From: Streptomyces spiroverticillatus
GTDB taxonomy: Bacteria > Actinomycetota > Actinomycetes > Streptomycetales > Streptomycetaceae
Direction of reading: 5' to 3'
Length of the DNA stretch: 64,000 nucleotides
NCBI GenBank assembly: GCA_014650415.1
Contig: BMUX01000015.1
Coordinates: forward strand, 62,001 to 126,000
The position numbers and the translations under genes were made by a program. Shown here one piece after another: positions 32,856 to 43,346 of the stretch. The notes beneath the pieces are model-generated. The model searched no databases. It was not told the DNA's origin and saw only the letters and a list, made by a program, of their open reading frames with translations. Every line of letters starts with the position of its first letter. The stretch's first letter is position 1.

Positions 32856-34297
32856 TGACGACGACAGTTGAGACGGCCGTTGCCACGGGCCGCGTCGCCC
32901 GGGTCATCGGCCCGGTCGTCGACGTGGAGTTCCCCGTCGACGCCATGCCGGAGATCTACAACGCCCTCAAGGTCCAGGTCGCAGACCCGGCCGAGGACGG
33001 CAAGCTCAAGACGCTGACCCTGGAAGTCGCCCTGCACCTGGGTGACGGCCTGGTCCGTGCGATCTCGATGCAGCCCACCGACGGCCTGGTCCGCCAGGCC
33101 CCGGTCACCGACACCGGCGAGGGCATCACCGTCCCCGTCGGCGAGATGACCAAGGGCAAGGTGTTCAACACCCTCGGCGAGATCCTGAACAAGCCGGAGG
33201 CCAACGCCGAGGTGACCGAGCGGTGGCCCATCCACCGCAAGGCCCCGTCGTTCGACCAGCTCGAGTCGAAGACCGAGATGTTCGAGACCGGCATCAAGGT
33301 CATCGACCTCCTCACCCCGTACGTCAAGGGTGGAAAGATCGGTCTGTTCGGTGGTGCCGGTGTCGGCAAGACCGTTCTGATCCAGGAAATGATCTACCGC
33401 GTGGCCAACAACCACGACGGTGTGTCGGTGTTCGCCGGTGTCGGTGAGCGCACCCGTGAGGGCAACGACCTCATCGAGGAAATGGCCGACTCGGGCGTCA
33501 TCGACAAGACGGCGCTTGTCTTCGGCCAGATGGACGAGCCGCCGGGGACGCGTCTGCGCGTGGCCCTGTCCGGTCTGACCATGGCGGAGTACTTCCGCGA
33601 TGTGCAGAAGCAGGACGTGCTCTTCTTCATCGACAACATCTTCCGCTACACGCAGGCGGGTTCCGAGGTCTCCACGCTCCTCGGCCGCATGCCGTCCGCG
33701 GTGGGTTACCAGCCGAACCTGGCCGACGAGATGGGTCTCCTCCAGGAGCGCATCACCTCGACCCGTGGTCACTCGATCACCTCGATGCAGGCGATCTACG
33801 TCCCCGCGGACGACCTGACCGACCCGGCGCCGGCCACCACCTTCGCCCACCTGGACGCGACGACCGTTCTGTCGCGTCCGATCTCGGAGAAGGGCATCTA
33901 CCCCGCGGTGGACCCGCTCGACTCCACGTCGCGCATCCTGGACCCCCGCTACATCGCGGCGGACCACTACGCGACCGCGATGCGCGTCAAGGCGATCCTG
34001 CAGAAGTACAAGGACCTCCAGGACATCATCGCGATCCTCGGTATCGACGAGCTGGGCGAAGAGGACAAGCTGGTCGTCCACCGCGCCCGTCGTGTCGAGC
34101 GCTTCCTGTCGCAGAACACCCACGTCGCCAAGCAGTTCACCGGCGTGGACGGTTCGGACGTTCCGCTCGACGAGTCGATCACCGCGTTCAACGCGATCTG
34201 CGACGGCGACTACGACCACTTCCCCGAGCAGGCGTTCTTCCTGTGCGGTGGCATTGAGGACCTCAAGGCCAACGCCAAGGAGCTCGGCGTCAGCTGA
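32855..34297 (+). CDS. atpD: ATP synthase beta subunit
   Basis: This is the catalytic subunit of F1. The P-loop GGAGVGKT, catalytic Glu in GVGERTREGND, Walker B VLFFIDNIFRYTQAGSEVS and the DELSEED-like IDELGEEDK are all present. The 480-aa length is standard. It shares one base with atpG. A GC-rich hairpin separates it from atpC. Confidence 0.98.
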   Translation: MTTTVETAVATGRVARVIGPVVDVEFPVDAMPEIYNALKVQVADPAEDGKLKTLTLEVALHLGDGLVRAISMQPTDGLVRQAPVTDTGEGITVPVGEMTKGKVFNTLGEILNKPEANAEVTERWPIHRKAPSFDQLESKTEMFETGIKVIDLLTPYVKGGKIGLFGGAGVGKTVLIQEMIYRVANNHDGVSVFAGVGERTREGNDLIEEMADSGVIDKTALVFGQMDEPPGTRLRVALSGLTMAEYFRDVQKQDVLFFIDNIFRYTQAGSEVSTLLGRMPSAVGYQPNLADEMGLLQERITSTRGHSITSMQAIYVPADDLTDPAPATTFAHLDATTVLSRPISEKGIYPAVDPLDSTSRILDPRYIAADHYATAMRVKAILQKYKDLQDIIAILGIDELGEEDKLVVHRARRVERFLSQNTHVAKQFTGVDGSDVPLDESITAFNAICDGDYDHFPEQAFFLCGGIEDLKANAKELGVS

Positions 34298-34326
34298 CGC
34301 CAAGCCCCCAGCAGTTCCGTACGCGT

Positions 34327-34374
34327 GAGAGGGGCGGGCCCGCCCCGCCCCTCTCTCCGTACACCCCCTAGACT
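34327..34374 (+). promoter_or_regulatory. Hairpin and -10-like box between atpD and atpC
   Basis: GAGAGGGGCGGG (34327-34338) and CCCGCCCCTCTC (34344-34355) form a 12-bp stem. TAGACT (34369-34374) downstream resembles a -10 box, 53 bases before the atpC start. The hairpin may reduce read-through or protect upstream mRNA, and atpC may have its own weak promoter. Confidence 0.5.
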
Positions 34375-34426
34375 TTGACCCAACACCCGGCGGACCTCTG
34401 CCGGGTGGTGACCCGAGGAGCCACCC

Positions 34427-34801
34427 TTGGCTGCTGAGCTGCACGTCGAGCTGGTCGCTGCGGACCGCAACGTCTGGTCCGGCGAGGCCACCCTGGTCGT
34501 CGCGCGCACCACGTCCGGCGACATCGGCGTCATGCCCGGTCACCAGCCGCTTCTGGGTGTGCTGGAATCGGGCCCGGTGACCATCCGTACGAGCGAGGGC
34601 GGCACCGTCGTCGCCGCCGTCCACGGTGGATTCATCTCGTTCGCCGACAACAAGCTGTCGCTGCTCGCGGAGATCGCGGAGCTGGCCGACGAGATCGACT
34701 CCGCGCGTGCGGAGCGGGCGCTGGAGCGCGCGAAGGAGGCGGACGACGCCGCCGCCGAGCGTCGCGCCGACGTCCGTCTGCGTGCGGTGGCGGGACACTG
34801 A
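34427..34801 (+). CDS. atpC: ATP synthase epsilon subunit
   Basis: Epsilon is the F1 subunit that inhibits ATP hydrolysis and couples rotation. The start is TTG (34427), after GAGGAG, giving 124 residues. The N-terminal beta sandwich is recognisable (LVAADRNVWSGEATLVVART, GDIGVMPGHQPLLGVL), followed by the two-helix C-terminal domain (ERALERAKEADDAAAERRAD). It ends the atp operon; a composite hairpin follows. Confidence 0.96.
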   Translation: MAAELHVELVAADRNVWSGEATLVVARTTSGDIGVMPGHQPLLGVLESGPVTIRTSEGGTVVAAVHGGFISFADNKLSLLAEIAELADEIDSARAERALERAKEADDAAAERRADVRLRAVAGH

Positions 34802-34829
34802 GTCCTGCCTCACGGCGCGAGATTTGCCC

Positions 34830-34875
34830 TCAGCCGCGGCTCGTACTGGATACTTCCAGGACGGGTCGCGGCTGA
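34830..34875 (+). terminator. Composite hairpin after atpC
   Basis: Outer arms TCAGCCGCG (34830-34838) and CGCGGCTGA (34867-34875) enclose an inner CTGGA/TCCAG stem. It is placed 29 bases after the atpC stop and is a likely operon end, without a T-run. Confidence 0.5.
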
Positions 34876-34936
34876 CGCGATGTGTGTGAAGTTCTTTTCC
34901 GTAGCGGTACTGGATGAGGCGAGGAGGTCGTAGGAG

Positions 34937-35383
34937 ATGATCCTCGCTCTGCTTGTGTGCGGCTCTGTCGTCCTGCTGGTGCTGGTGGGACTGTTCGTCT
35001 TCGGGCTGCGCCGGAGGCTGATCCAGCGCTCCGGCGGCACCTTCGACTGCTCGCTGCGCTGGGACACCCCCGAGGAGACGGACACCTCCGGCAAGGGCTG
35101 GGTGTACGGCGTGGCCCGCTACAGCGGCGACCGGATCGCCTGGTTCCGGGTCTTCTCGTACGCTCCCAAGCCCCGCCGCGTCCTGGAGCGCTCGGCCATC
35201 GAGGTCGTGACGCGACGCTCGCCGGAGGGCGAGGAGGAGCTGGCGCTGCTGTCCGACGCGCACATCCTGGGCTGTGTCCACCGGGGTACGCGGCTTGAGC
35301 TGGCGATGAGCGAGGACGCGCTCACCGGCTTCCTGGCGTGGCTGGAGGCGGCACCTCCGGGGCAGCGCGTCAACGTGGCGTAG
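34937..35383 (+). CDS. DUF2550 membrane protein
   Basis: One N-terminal membrane helix (residues 1-23, ILALLVCGSVVLLVLVGLFV) leads into a cytoplasmic domain of about 120 residues with GTFDCSLRW, GWVYGVARYSGDRIAWFRVFSY and RRVLERSAIEV. This family follows atpC in most actinobacteria and has no established role that I know of. The ATG at 34937 follows GAGGAGGTCGTAGGAG. The length of 148 residues is normal. Confidence 0.85.
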   Translation: MILALLVCGSVVLLVLVGLFVFGLRRRLIQRSGGTFDCSLRWDTPEETDTSGKGWVYGVARYSGDRIAWFRVFSYAPKPRRVLERSAIEVVTRRSPEGEEELALLSDAHILGCVHRGTRLELAMSEDALTGFLAWLEAAPPGQRVNVA

Positions 35384-35410
35384 TTCCGGGACGGTCCCCC
35401 GTACGGACGA

Positions 35411-35454
35411 AAGCCGGGGGAGACGGGGAGCGGACCCGTCTCCCCCGGCTTTTC
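35411..35454. terminator. Terminator between DUF2550 gene and chitinase
   Basis: AAGCCGGGGGAGACGGG (35411-35427) pairs perfectly with CCCGTCTCCCCCGGCTT (35435-35451), followed by TTT. It sits between convergent genes and can serve both directions. Confidence 0.85.
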
Positions 35455-35501
35455 CCATGGGGGGAGTTCTTCGTCGTACGTCTGAGCCGTGCCCTGCGGG
35501 G

Positions 35502-37364
<1,863 letters not shown>

Positions 37365-37495
37365 GGGTTGCTCCCGAGAGAGGTCCGACATGACGGGGGG
37401 TGGGACCTGCGCCGCCCGGTGAGCACGCCGAGCCCCGGATGGAGAAGGGGAGGCGGAGCTTGGCGTGCTCACCACACAGTGCGGCGAGCGTGCCA

Positions 37496-37528
37496 AGGTC
37501 TGGACCAATCGTCAAGAGGTCTGGACCA
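37496..37528 (-). promoter_or_regulatory. Chitinase 12-bp direct repeats (DasR-like) and promoter
   Basis: AGGTCTGGACCA occurs at 37496-37507 and 37517-37528, 21 bp apart; on the gene strand it reads TGGTCCAGACCT. A -35-like TTGACG (minus strand, 37510-37515) lies between the copies. Streptomyces chitinase promoters are known for such a repeat pair and for DasR binding to TGGTCTAGACCA-like sites. Confidence 0.8.
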
Positions 37529-37600
37529 GAGAAGGGGAACTCTCCGTTCTGGGTCCACTGCCGTGCTAAGGGAGTCCCGGCCGCTGTGTCGGAGGGTGCG

Positions 37601-38278
37601 CTACGGGAGCCCCAACTCCTGTGCCAGGACTGCCGCTTGGACCCGGCTGCGCAGTCCGAGCTTGCCCAGAAGTCGGCTGACATGCGTCTTGACGGTGGCC
37701 TCCGCCATGTCGAGCCGCACCGCGATCTCCGCGTTGGACAGACCCTCGCCGAGCCGCGCCAGCACCTCGCGTTCGCGCCGGGTCAGCGGGTCCAGCACGG
37801 ACAGGTCGGGGGCGTCCTTCTGCCGCGCCGGGCCGGGGGCGGCGAACTCCGCGATCAGCCGGCGGGTCACGGCCGGCGCGATCAGGCCCTCGCCGCGCGC
37901 CACGGTCCGTACCGCTTCGAGCAGGTCCTTGGCCTCGGTGTTCTTCAGCAGGAAGCCCGCAGCACCGGCCCGCAGCGCCCCGAAGACGTACGCGTCGAGA
38001 TCGAAGGTCGTCAGCACGAGCACGTCGGCGAAACCGCCCTCGACGACCTGCCGGGTCGCCGACACCCCGTCGAGCCGGGGCATCTGGACGTCCATCAGGA
38101 CCAGGTCGGGACGGAGTTCTTCGGCCAGGCGCACCGCCTCCTCGCCGTCCGCGGCCTCGCCGACGACCTCGATGTCCGGGGCGCTGCCCAGGATGAGGAC
38201 GAGCCCCGCCCGTACCGCCGACTGGTCCTCTGCGACCAATACCCGCACGGCGGTGTCCCTCTGCGGGTCCGTGTTCAT
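37601..38278 (-). CDS. NarL-type response regulator
   Basis: A receiver domain (VRVLVAEDQSAVRAGL, phospho-acceptor in LVLMDVQMPRLDG, LLKNTEAKDL) is joined to a LuxR-type helix-turn-helix (LTRREREVLARLGEGLSNAEIAVRL...TVKTHVSRLLGKLGLRSR). The length is 225 residues. The ATG at 38278 overlaps the stop of the upstream kinase gene (ATGA), so the two form a standard pair. The target genes cannot be told; the neighbouring chitinase is on the same strand but has its own promoter. Confidence 0.95.
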   Translation of the reverse strand: MNTDPQRDTAVRVLVAEDQSAVRAGLVLILGSAPDIEVVGEAADGEEAVRLAEELRPDLVLMDVQMPRLDGVSATRQVVEGGFADVLVLTTFDLDAYVFGALRAGAAGFLLKNTEAKDLLEAVRTVARGEGLIAPAVTRRLIAEFAAPGPARQKDAPDLSVLDPLTRREREVLARLGEGLSNAEIAVRLDMAEATVKTHVSRLLGKLGLRSRVQAAVLAQELGLP

Positions 38279-39558
38279 TCGGGCAGCTCCTTGCTGTTGT
38301 CCTCGGCGGGCAGCTCGGCCCGCACCTGCCAGGTCTTGGTGCCGTCCGGGCGGGGGACGGGGCCCGCTTCGAGCACGCCCTCCAGAAGCGTCACCCGCTC
38401 CTCCATGCCCACCAGGCCCGCCCCGGAACCGGGCGCGCGCGGTCCCGGGCGGTCGCCGTCGTACGGGCTGGTCACGGTGACGGTCAGGGTGTCGTCCGCG
38501 TGCGCGAGCGCGACGGTGACCGGGCCCGCGGAGGCGTGCTTGAGGGCGTTGGTCAAGGACTCCTGGACGATCCGGTACGCCGCCAGCTCGACCGGCGTCG
38601 GCAGCCGCAGCCCCGGCGGGCGGGCGTCGTCGAGGGCGAAGGTCAGACCGGTGTCGACGGCGAACGCCCTCGACTGCTCGACCAGGGCGTCCAGGCCGTC
38701 CAGGGTGGGCGCGGCCGAAGGCTCCTCGCTGTCGTCGTTCTGCCGGAGCAGCCCGATCAGACGGCGCATTTCGGCCAGGCCCTGGACGCTGTTCTCGCGG
38801 ATCACGGCGAGGGCGCGGGAGGAGGCCTCGGGGGTGTCTATGGAGAGCGCGGCGGTGGAGTGGATCGCGATGGCGGAGAGGTGGTTGGCGACCATGTCGT
38901 GCAACTCCCGGGCCATCCGGGAGCGTTCCGCGTGGACGGCCTGGTCGTGGTCGATCTCCGCGAGCAGGGCCGTCTGTTCGGCGTGCAGCCGGGCGGTCTC
39001 GGCGGCCTGGCGGTGGTTGCGCAGGGTGACGCCGGTCAGGGCGGGGGCGAAGCTGACCGCGCCGACGATCAGGCCGAACAGCAGGGCCTGCGGCTGCCGG
39101 AACCAGGCCAGGAAGCCGATGGTGGCCGCCAGCGTGACCATCCCCGTGACGATCGGGATGCGCCGGGCCGCGGCAGGCGTGCCGTAGACGACGGCCGCGT
39201 ACGCCAGGTCCGCGAAGATCAGCACGGTGGCGAGATTGCCCTGGGTGAACTGGTCGGCGGCCACCCCCAGCGTGCCGAGGGTGAGCGCGAGCTGCGGGGA
39301 GGTCCGGCGGACCAGCTCGAGTGCGGCGAGCAGGGTCAGCGGGACCAGGGTCACCCAGCCGGGCAGCAGGAGGCGGTTGCCCTGGTTGTGCAGGCCCAGG
39401 GCCCACAGCAGCAGACCGCCCAGCCAGCTGCACACCGCGAGCAGGATGTCGTCGCGGTGCGGGCTGAAGGCGGGGAGGCGGAAGGAGCGGGGCACGTCCC
39501 CATCCAACACGGCGTGCGGGCGCGCGTCCTCCTCGCGGGGGCGGAAGGGAGGGTACAT
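38275..39558 (-). CDS. NarL-type sensor histidine kinase
   Basis: The N-terminal half has about six membrane helices (residues 35-175). A HisKA_3 domain follows with MARELHDMVANHLSAIAIHS, and an HATPase_c domain with RIVQESLTNALKHA and GSGAGLVGMEERVTLL. The length is 427 residues. The gene overlaps its response regulator by four bases and is divergent from the membrane protein gene at 39666. No sensor domain beyond the membrane part is visible. Confidence 0.94.
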   Translation of the reverse strand: MYPPFRPREEDARPHAVLDGDVPRSFRLPAFSPHRDDILLAVCSWLGGLLLWALGLHNQGNRLLLPGWVTLVPLTLLAALELVRRTSPQLALTLGTLGVAADQFTQGNLATVLIFADLAYAAVVYGTPAAARRIPIVTGMVTLAATIGFLAWFRQPQALLFGLIVGAVSFAPALTGVTLRNHRQAAETARLHAEQTALLAEIDHDQAVHAERSRMARELHDMVANHLSAIAIHSTAALSIDTPEASSRALAVIRENSVQGLAEMRRLIGLLRQNDDSEEPSAAPTLDGLDALVEQSRAFAVDTGLTFALDDARPPGLRLPTPVELAAYRIVQESLTNALKHASAGPVTVALAHADDTLTVTVTSPYDGDRPGPRAPGSGAGLVGMEERVTLLEGVLEAGPVPRPDGTKTWQVRAELPAEDNSKELPE

Positions 39559-39665
39559 CGAAGGATGCAGTGCGGGTTCGTCACTGGTGACGATGTACAG
39601 GCGGGGGAGCGCGGGTGATCATGGGGGGTGCGCTCGGGGGAGTGCGTACGGGAGGAGTTGCGGTC

Positions 39666-40244
39666 GTGATCGTCGCGCTGGTCGTTGCGTGTGAAGTTGC
39701 TTTCTGGGTGCTGCTGTTGGCGGGTCTCGCACTGCGGTACCTGGCGAAGATGCCGAGGCTGGGAACGGCGGTGCTGTTGTGCGAGCCGCTGCTGGAGGTC
39801 GTGCTGCTCGTCGTCACCGTGCTCGACCTGCGCAACGGGGCCCGGCCGGACTGGAAGCACGGGCTGGCGGCGGTCTACATCGGCTTCACCGTGGTGATGG
39901 CGCACCGCACGCTCCGCTGGCTGGACGTGCGGTTCGCGCACCGGTACGCGGGTGGTCCGGCGCCGGTGAAGCCGCCGAAGTACGGGTGGGCGCGGGCCAA
40001 GCACGAGTGGCAGTCGGCGGGGCGGTGGATTCTGGCCTGCGCGATCGCGGCGGGGCTGTTGCAGGGTGCGGTGTGGATGGTGGGCGCTTCCGGCGATGTC
40101 TCCTCCCTGCGCGAGTGGCAGGTGCGGATGGGGATCGTCACGGTGATCTGCCTGATCATCGCGGCCAGCTACACGCTGTTCCCGAAGAAGGAGCCGGCGG
40201 AGGCAGTGGTGGTGGAGCGGCCGGGGGCCCTCACCGAGCGGTGA
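39666..40244 (+). CDS. Conserved membrane protein
   Basis: I do not recognise a named family with certainty. Four hydrophobic segments are clear (starting VIVALVVACEVAFWVLLLAG; VLLCEPLLEVVLLVV; WILACAIAAGLLQGAVWMV; IVTVICLIIAASYTLF), with a conserved-looking cytoplasmic stretch between helices 2 and 3 (WLDVRFAHRYAGG). The GTG at 39666 has GGAGGAG upstream; earlier in-frame starts at 39615 and 39621 are possible. The gene is alone between divergent and convergent neighbours. Confidence 0.75.
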   Translation: MIVALVVACEVAFWVLLLAGLALRYLAKMPRLGTAVLLCEPLLEVVLLVVTVLDLRNGARPDWKHGLAAVYIGFTVVMAHRTLRWLDVRFAHRYAGGPAPVKPPKYGWARAKHEWQSAGRWILACAIAAGLLQGAVWMVGASGDVSSLREWQVRMGIVTVICLIIAASYTLFPKKEPAEAVVVERPGALTER

Positions 40245-40274
40245 TGCCCCCGGCCCCGTCCCGTGGGCCCGGTG

Positions 40275-40847
40275 TCAGCGTTCGCCGCCCGGGACCCACA
40301 GGACGTCGCCGACCGACTTGTTCGCCGTCCTGGCCAGGATGAAGAGGAGGTCGGAGAGGCGGTTGAGGTAGGTGGCGGTGAGGGGGTTCATCGTGTCGCC
40401 GTGGACCTCGAAGGCCGCCCAGGTGGAGCGCTCGGCGCGGCGGACCACCGTGCAGGCCTGGTGGAGGAGGGCCGCGCCCGGTGTTCCGGCCGGGAGGATG
40501 AAGGAGCGGAGCTTCTCCAGGTCTGCGAGGTAGGTGTCGCAGTCGGCTTCGAGCTTGTCGATGTAGGACTGTTCCACGCGCAGGGGCGGGTACTCCGGGT
40601 CCGGGACGACCGGGGTGGAGAGGTCGGCGCCCACGTCGAAGAGGTCGTTCTGGATGCGGGTGAGGACCTTGACCACGTCCTCGTCCAGGTTGCCCAGGGC
40701 GATCGCCGTCCCGATCACCGCGTTCGCCTCGTTGGCGTCCGCGTACGCCGAGATCCGCAGATCCGTCTTCGCGGTACGGCTCATGTCGCCCAGCGCCGTG
40801 GTGCCCTTGTCGCCGGTACGGGTGTAGATGCGCGTCAGATTGACCAT
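40275..40847 (-). CDS. PduO-type ATP:cob(I)alamin adenosyltransferase
   Basis: The enzyme adds the adenosyl group to B12, giving the cofactor of methylmalonyl-CoA mutase and similar enzymes. The PduO signature is clear: IYTRTGDKGTT at the N-terminus with the ATP-binding residues, then ACTVVRRAERSTW and LNRLSDLLFILART. The length of 190 residues is normal. In the same window meaB and mce serve the same B12-dependent pathway, although about 20 kb away. Confidence 0.95.
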   Translation of the reverse strand: MVNLTRIYTRTGDKGTTALGDMSRTAKTDLRISAYADANEANAVIGTAIALGNLDEDVVKVLTRIQNDLFDVGADLSTPVVPDPEYPPLRVEQSYIDKLEADCDTYLADLEKLRSFILPAGTPGAALLHQACTVVRRAERSTWAAFEVHGDTMNPLTATYLNRLSDLLFILARTANKSVGDVLWVPGGER

Positions 40848-40863
40848 GCCCCGAGGGTAGCCA

Positions 40864-41619
40864 TCACGCGCCCGCCCGGCGGAACTCCCGGGTGCCCGCG
40901 TACACCGCCAGGCCGGTGAAGGCGACGGCGACCAGGACTCCGTACAGCATGGTCGTGTTCGCGTACTCGCCGACGTACGCCGACCGCACCGCGTCCACCA
41001 GGTAGCGGAACGGCATGAAGTGCGACAGGACGTCCAGCCAGGTCGGGGCGAGCGCCATCGGCAGCATCAGGCCCGAGAGCAGGATCGCCGGCATCGAGAC
41101 CGCGTTCACCACCGGGCCGAAGCCCTGCGGCGTCGAGACCTTCATCGCCAGGAGGTACGAGAGGGACGCGAGGGCGACCGTGAGGACCGCCACGAAGGCG
41201 AAGCCGATCAGCACCCCCGCGAGCGGCGCGCGCAGGCCCATCAGGAGGGCCGCCAGGACCAGCAGGATGGCCTGGAAGACGAAGAGGACGGCGTCCCGCA
41301 GCACCCGGCCCAGGAGCAGCGCGAGGCGGCTGACGGGGGTGACCCGCATGCGTTCGACGACTCCTGTGCCCTTGTCCAGGATGAGCGCGAATCCGGCGAA
41401 CGAGGCGCCGAACAGGCCGAGTTGGAGGAGCAGGCCGGGCACCAGGACCTGCCAGGAGTCGCCCTTGGGGGAGAGCGGGAGGTCGGTGAGGAGGGGGCCG
41501 AAGAAGAGGAGGTAGAGGAGGGGCATGAGGACGCCGAAGTAGATCTGGAACTTCGAGCGCATCGTCTGCCGCAGGTAGCGGCCGAGGACGAGGGAGGTGT
41601 CGGTGAGGACGGCTGACAT
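40864..41619 (-). CDS. ABC-2 type transporter permease
   Basis: Six membrane helices are visible, with the ABC-2 pattern (YLRQTMRSKFQIYFGVLMPLLYLLFFGP, ALILDKGTGVVERMRVTPVSR, LPMALAPTWLDVLSHFMPFRYLVDAVR). It is of the DrrB drug-efflux type. The ATG at 41619 has GGGAG about nine bases upstream and gives 251 residues. The ATPase gene lies 20 bases upstream on the same strand, and a TetR gene is divergent, which suggests inducible export of a drug or metabolite. Confidence 0.93.
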   Translation of the reverse strand: MSAVLTDTSLVLGRYLRQTMRSKFQIYFGVLMPLLYLLFFGPLLTDLPLSPKGDSWQVLVPGLLLQLGLFGASFAGFALILDKGTGVVERMRVTPVSRLALLLGRVLRDAVLFVFQAILLVLAALLMGLRAPLAGVLIGFAFVAVLTVALASLSYLLAMKVSTPQGFGPVVNAVSMPAILLSGLMLPMALAPTWLDVLSHFMPFRYLVDAVRSAYVGEYANTTMLYGVLVAVAFTGLAVYAGTREFRRAGA

Positions 41620-41639
41620 CGGAGTGAACTCCCGGATCG

Positions 41640-42446
41640 CTAGACCGCTACGGGTGTGTTGTCCTTCGGCGCCGGGGCGGCGCGTCCGGTGATGGCCAGG
41701 AAGGTGTCCTGGAGGGAGGCGTCGGGCGAGCCCGCGTGGCGGACCTTGAGCGCGTGCGGGGTGTCGTCGGCGACGACCCGGCCCCGGTCGATGACCACCA
41801 GCCGGTCGGAGAGCGCGTCGGCCTCGTCGAGGTAGTGGGTGGTCAGGACGACGGTCGTCCCGTAGGTCTCGCGCAGGCGGCGGATCAGGGTCCACAGGTC
41901 ACTGCGGCCGGCCGGGTCGAGGCCGGTCGTCGGCTCGTCCAGGAAGAGGACCTCCGGGCGGTGGGTGAGGCCCATCGCGAGGTCCAGACGGCGTCGCTGG
42001 CCGCCGGAGAGGGCGGAGCAGTTGCGGTCCAGGAAGGGGGTCAGCTCCAGGTCGTGGGCCAACTCCTCTGCGCGGGCGACCGCTTGGGGCTTGGTGAGGC
42101 GGTAGAGGCGGCCCTGGGTGACCAGTTCCTCGCGGACCGGGATGTGTGGGTCGACACCGCCGGACTGGGCGACGTAACCGATCTTCTGCCGTACGCCCGT
42201 GGGGTCGGCGAGCAGGTCGCAGCCCGCGACCGTGGCCGTGCCGCCGGTCGGGGCGAGGAGCGTGGTGAGCATCCGCAGGGTGGTGGTCTTGCCAGCGCCG
42301 TTGGGGCCCAGGAAGCCGAGGATCTCGCCGCGGCGGACGGTCAGGTCGATGCCGCGGACCGCTTCGACCGGGCCCGCCTTGGTGGTGAAGGTACGGCTGA
42401 GGCCCGTGGTGCTGACGATCGCCGGTGGGGCTTCGTTCGCTGTCAT
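41640..42446 (-). CDS. ABC transporter ATPase, DrrA-like
   Basis: Walker A GPNGAGKTTT, signature LSGGQRRRLDLAMGL, Walker B VLFLDEPTTGLDP and the H-loop in VVLTTHYLDEAD are all present. The C-terminal extension is short, as in drug-efflux ATPases. The ATG at 42446 has no evident ribosome site, so a leaderless start is possible. It is divergent from the TetR regulator at 42547, with a 100-base shared control region. Confidence 0.95.
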   Translation of the reverse strand: MTANEAPPAIVSTTGLSRTFTTKAGPVEAVRGIDLTVRRGEILGFLGPNGAGKTTTLRMLTTLLAPTGGTATVAGCDLLADPTGVRQKIGYVAQSGGVDPHIPVREELVTQGRLYRLTKPQAVARAEELAHDLELTPFLDRNCSALSGGQRRRLDLAMGLTHRPEVLFLDEPTTGLDPAGRSDLWTLIRRLRETYGTTVVLTTHYLDEADALSDRLVVIDRGRVVADDTPHALKVRHAGSPDASLQDTFLAITGRAAPAPKDNTPVAV

Positions 42447-42546
42447 GGCACCAGAAAAACAGAGCCGACCCAATTTTGCAATCACTCCAAAATTTAAGCG
42501 CACGCAAGTTTTCAGTGAGGTCAAGAAGCTTGCGTACGATGACCGC
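42447..42546. promoter_or_regulatory. Shared control region of ABC transporter and TetR regulator
   Basis: This AT-rich 100-base stretch stands out from its surroundings. Inverted ACGCAAG (42502-42508) and CTTGCGT (42529-42535) are 20 bases apart and may form an operator. TACGAT (42535-42540) is a -10-like box ending six bases before the TetR ATG, so that mRNA may be leaderless. Confidence 0.5.
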
Positions 42547-43188
42547 ATGGCTGAGGGACTGAGAGAGCGCAAGAAGCGGCAGACCAGGCAGTACATCTCC
42601 GACGTGGCCACCGGGCTGTTCCTGGAGAAGGGCTTCGACGCGGTGACGATCGCCGAGATCGCCGCCGCCAGCGACGTCTCGGTCAACACCGTCTACAACT
42701 ACTTCCCGGCCAAGGAGGACCTGTTCTTCGACCGGAGCGAGGGGGTCGTCGACCGTCTCGCCCGGTACGTCCGGGGGCGGGACGGCGGCGAGTCCGCAGC
42801 CGCGGCCGTCCTGCGCGAGCTGCGCGCCGAGGTCGAGGCGGTCTCGCCGCGGCTCGGGCTCATGGAGGGGTACGACCGCTTCATGACGGTCGTGCACGGC
42901 GCCCACACCCTGCGCTCCCGGCTCTGGTACATCCAGCAGGAGTCGCAGGCGAACCTCCGGCAGGCGCTGGGCGAGGAGACGGGCGCGGAGGACGGCGACG
43001 ACATGCCCGAACTGGTCGCCGGGCAGATCTGCTGGGTCCACTCGACGCTGATGGCGTGGATCGGGCGGGAGATGGTGAAGGGGCGTGCGCCGGCCGAGGT
43101 GTCGCGGGAGGCACTGGTCCTCTTGGACGACATGGAGGGGCTGTTGAGCGAGGGAGTGCTCAACTACGCCGTGCGGGGCGACGCCTGA
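42547..43188 (+). CDS. TetR family transcriptional regulator
   Basis: The N-terminal helix-turn-helix is typical (ERKKRQTRQYISDVATGLFLEKG, TIAEIAAASDVSVNTVYNYFPAKEDLFF). The C-terminal ligand-binding part, about 150 residues, is not assignable to a ligand. The length is 213 residues. Divergent placement next to the ABC exporter suggests that it represses the exporter and itself and is relieved by a substrate of the pump. Confidence 0.94.
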   Translation: MAEGLRERKKRQTRQYISDVATGLFLEKGFDAVTIAEIAAASDVSVNTVYNYFPAKEDLFFDRSEGVVDRLARYVRGRDGGESAAAAVLRELRAEVEAVSPRLGLMEGYDRFMTVVHGAHTLRSRLWYIQQESQANLRQALGEETGAEDGDDMPELVAGQICWVHSTLMAWIGREMVKGRAPAEVSREALVLLDDMEGLLSEGVLNYAVRGDA

Positions 43189-43346
43189 CGCTTCCGACCG
43201 CGCGAGCCGGTCCGTACCAGTGTGATGTCCGCCATGTGGGACGTGACGCGCATCTCTTCGCCGCCCCAGCGGCCCGATCCGGCGATAGCCTCCGCCTCAG
43301 GACAACGAATCAGCAGTAGCCCGCGGTGGTTAAGAGGGAGTGTGCA

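Noticed and set aside
32648..35458. 936-codon minus-strand frame opposite atpD-atpC
   Set aside because: Shadow of codon bias in conserved ATP synthase genes, with no recognisable motifs.
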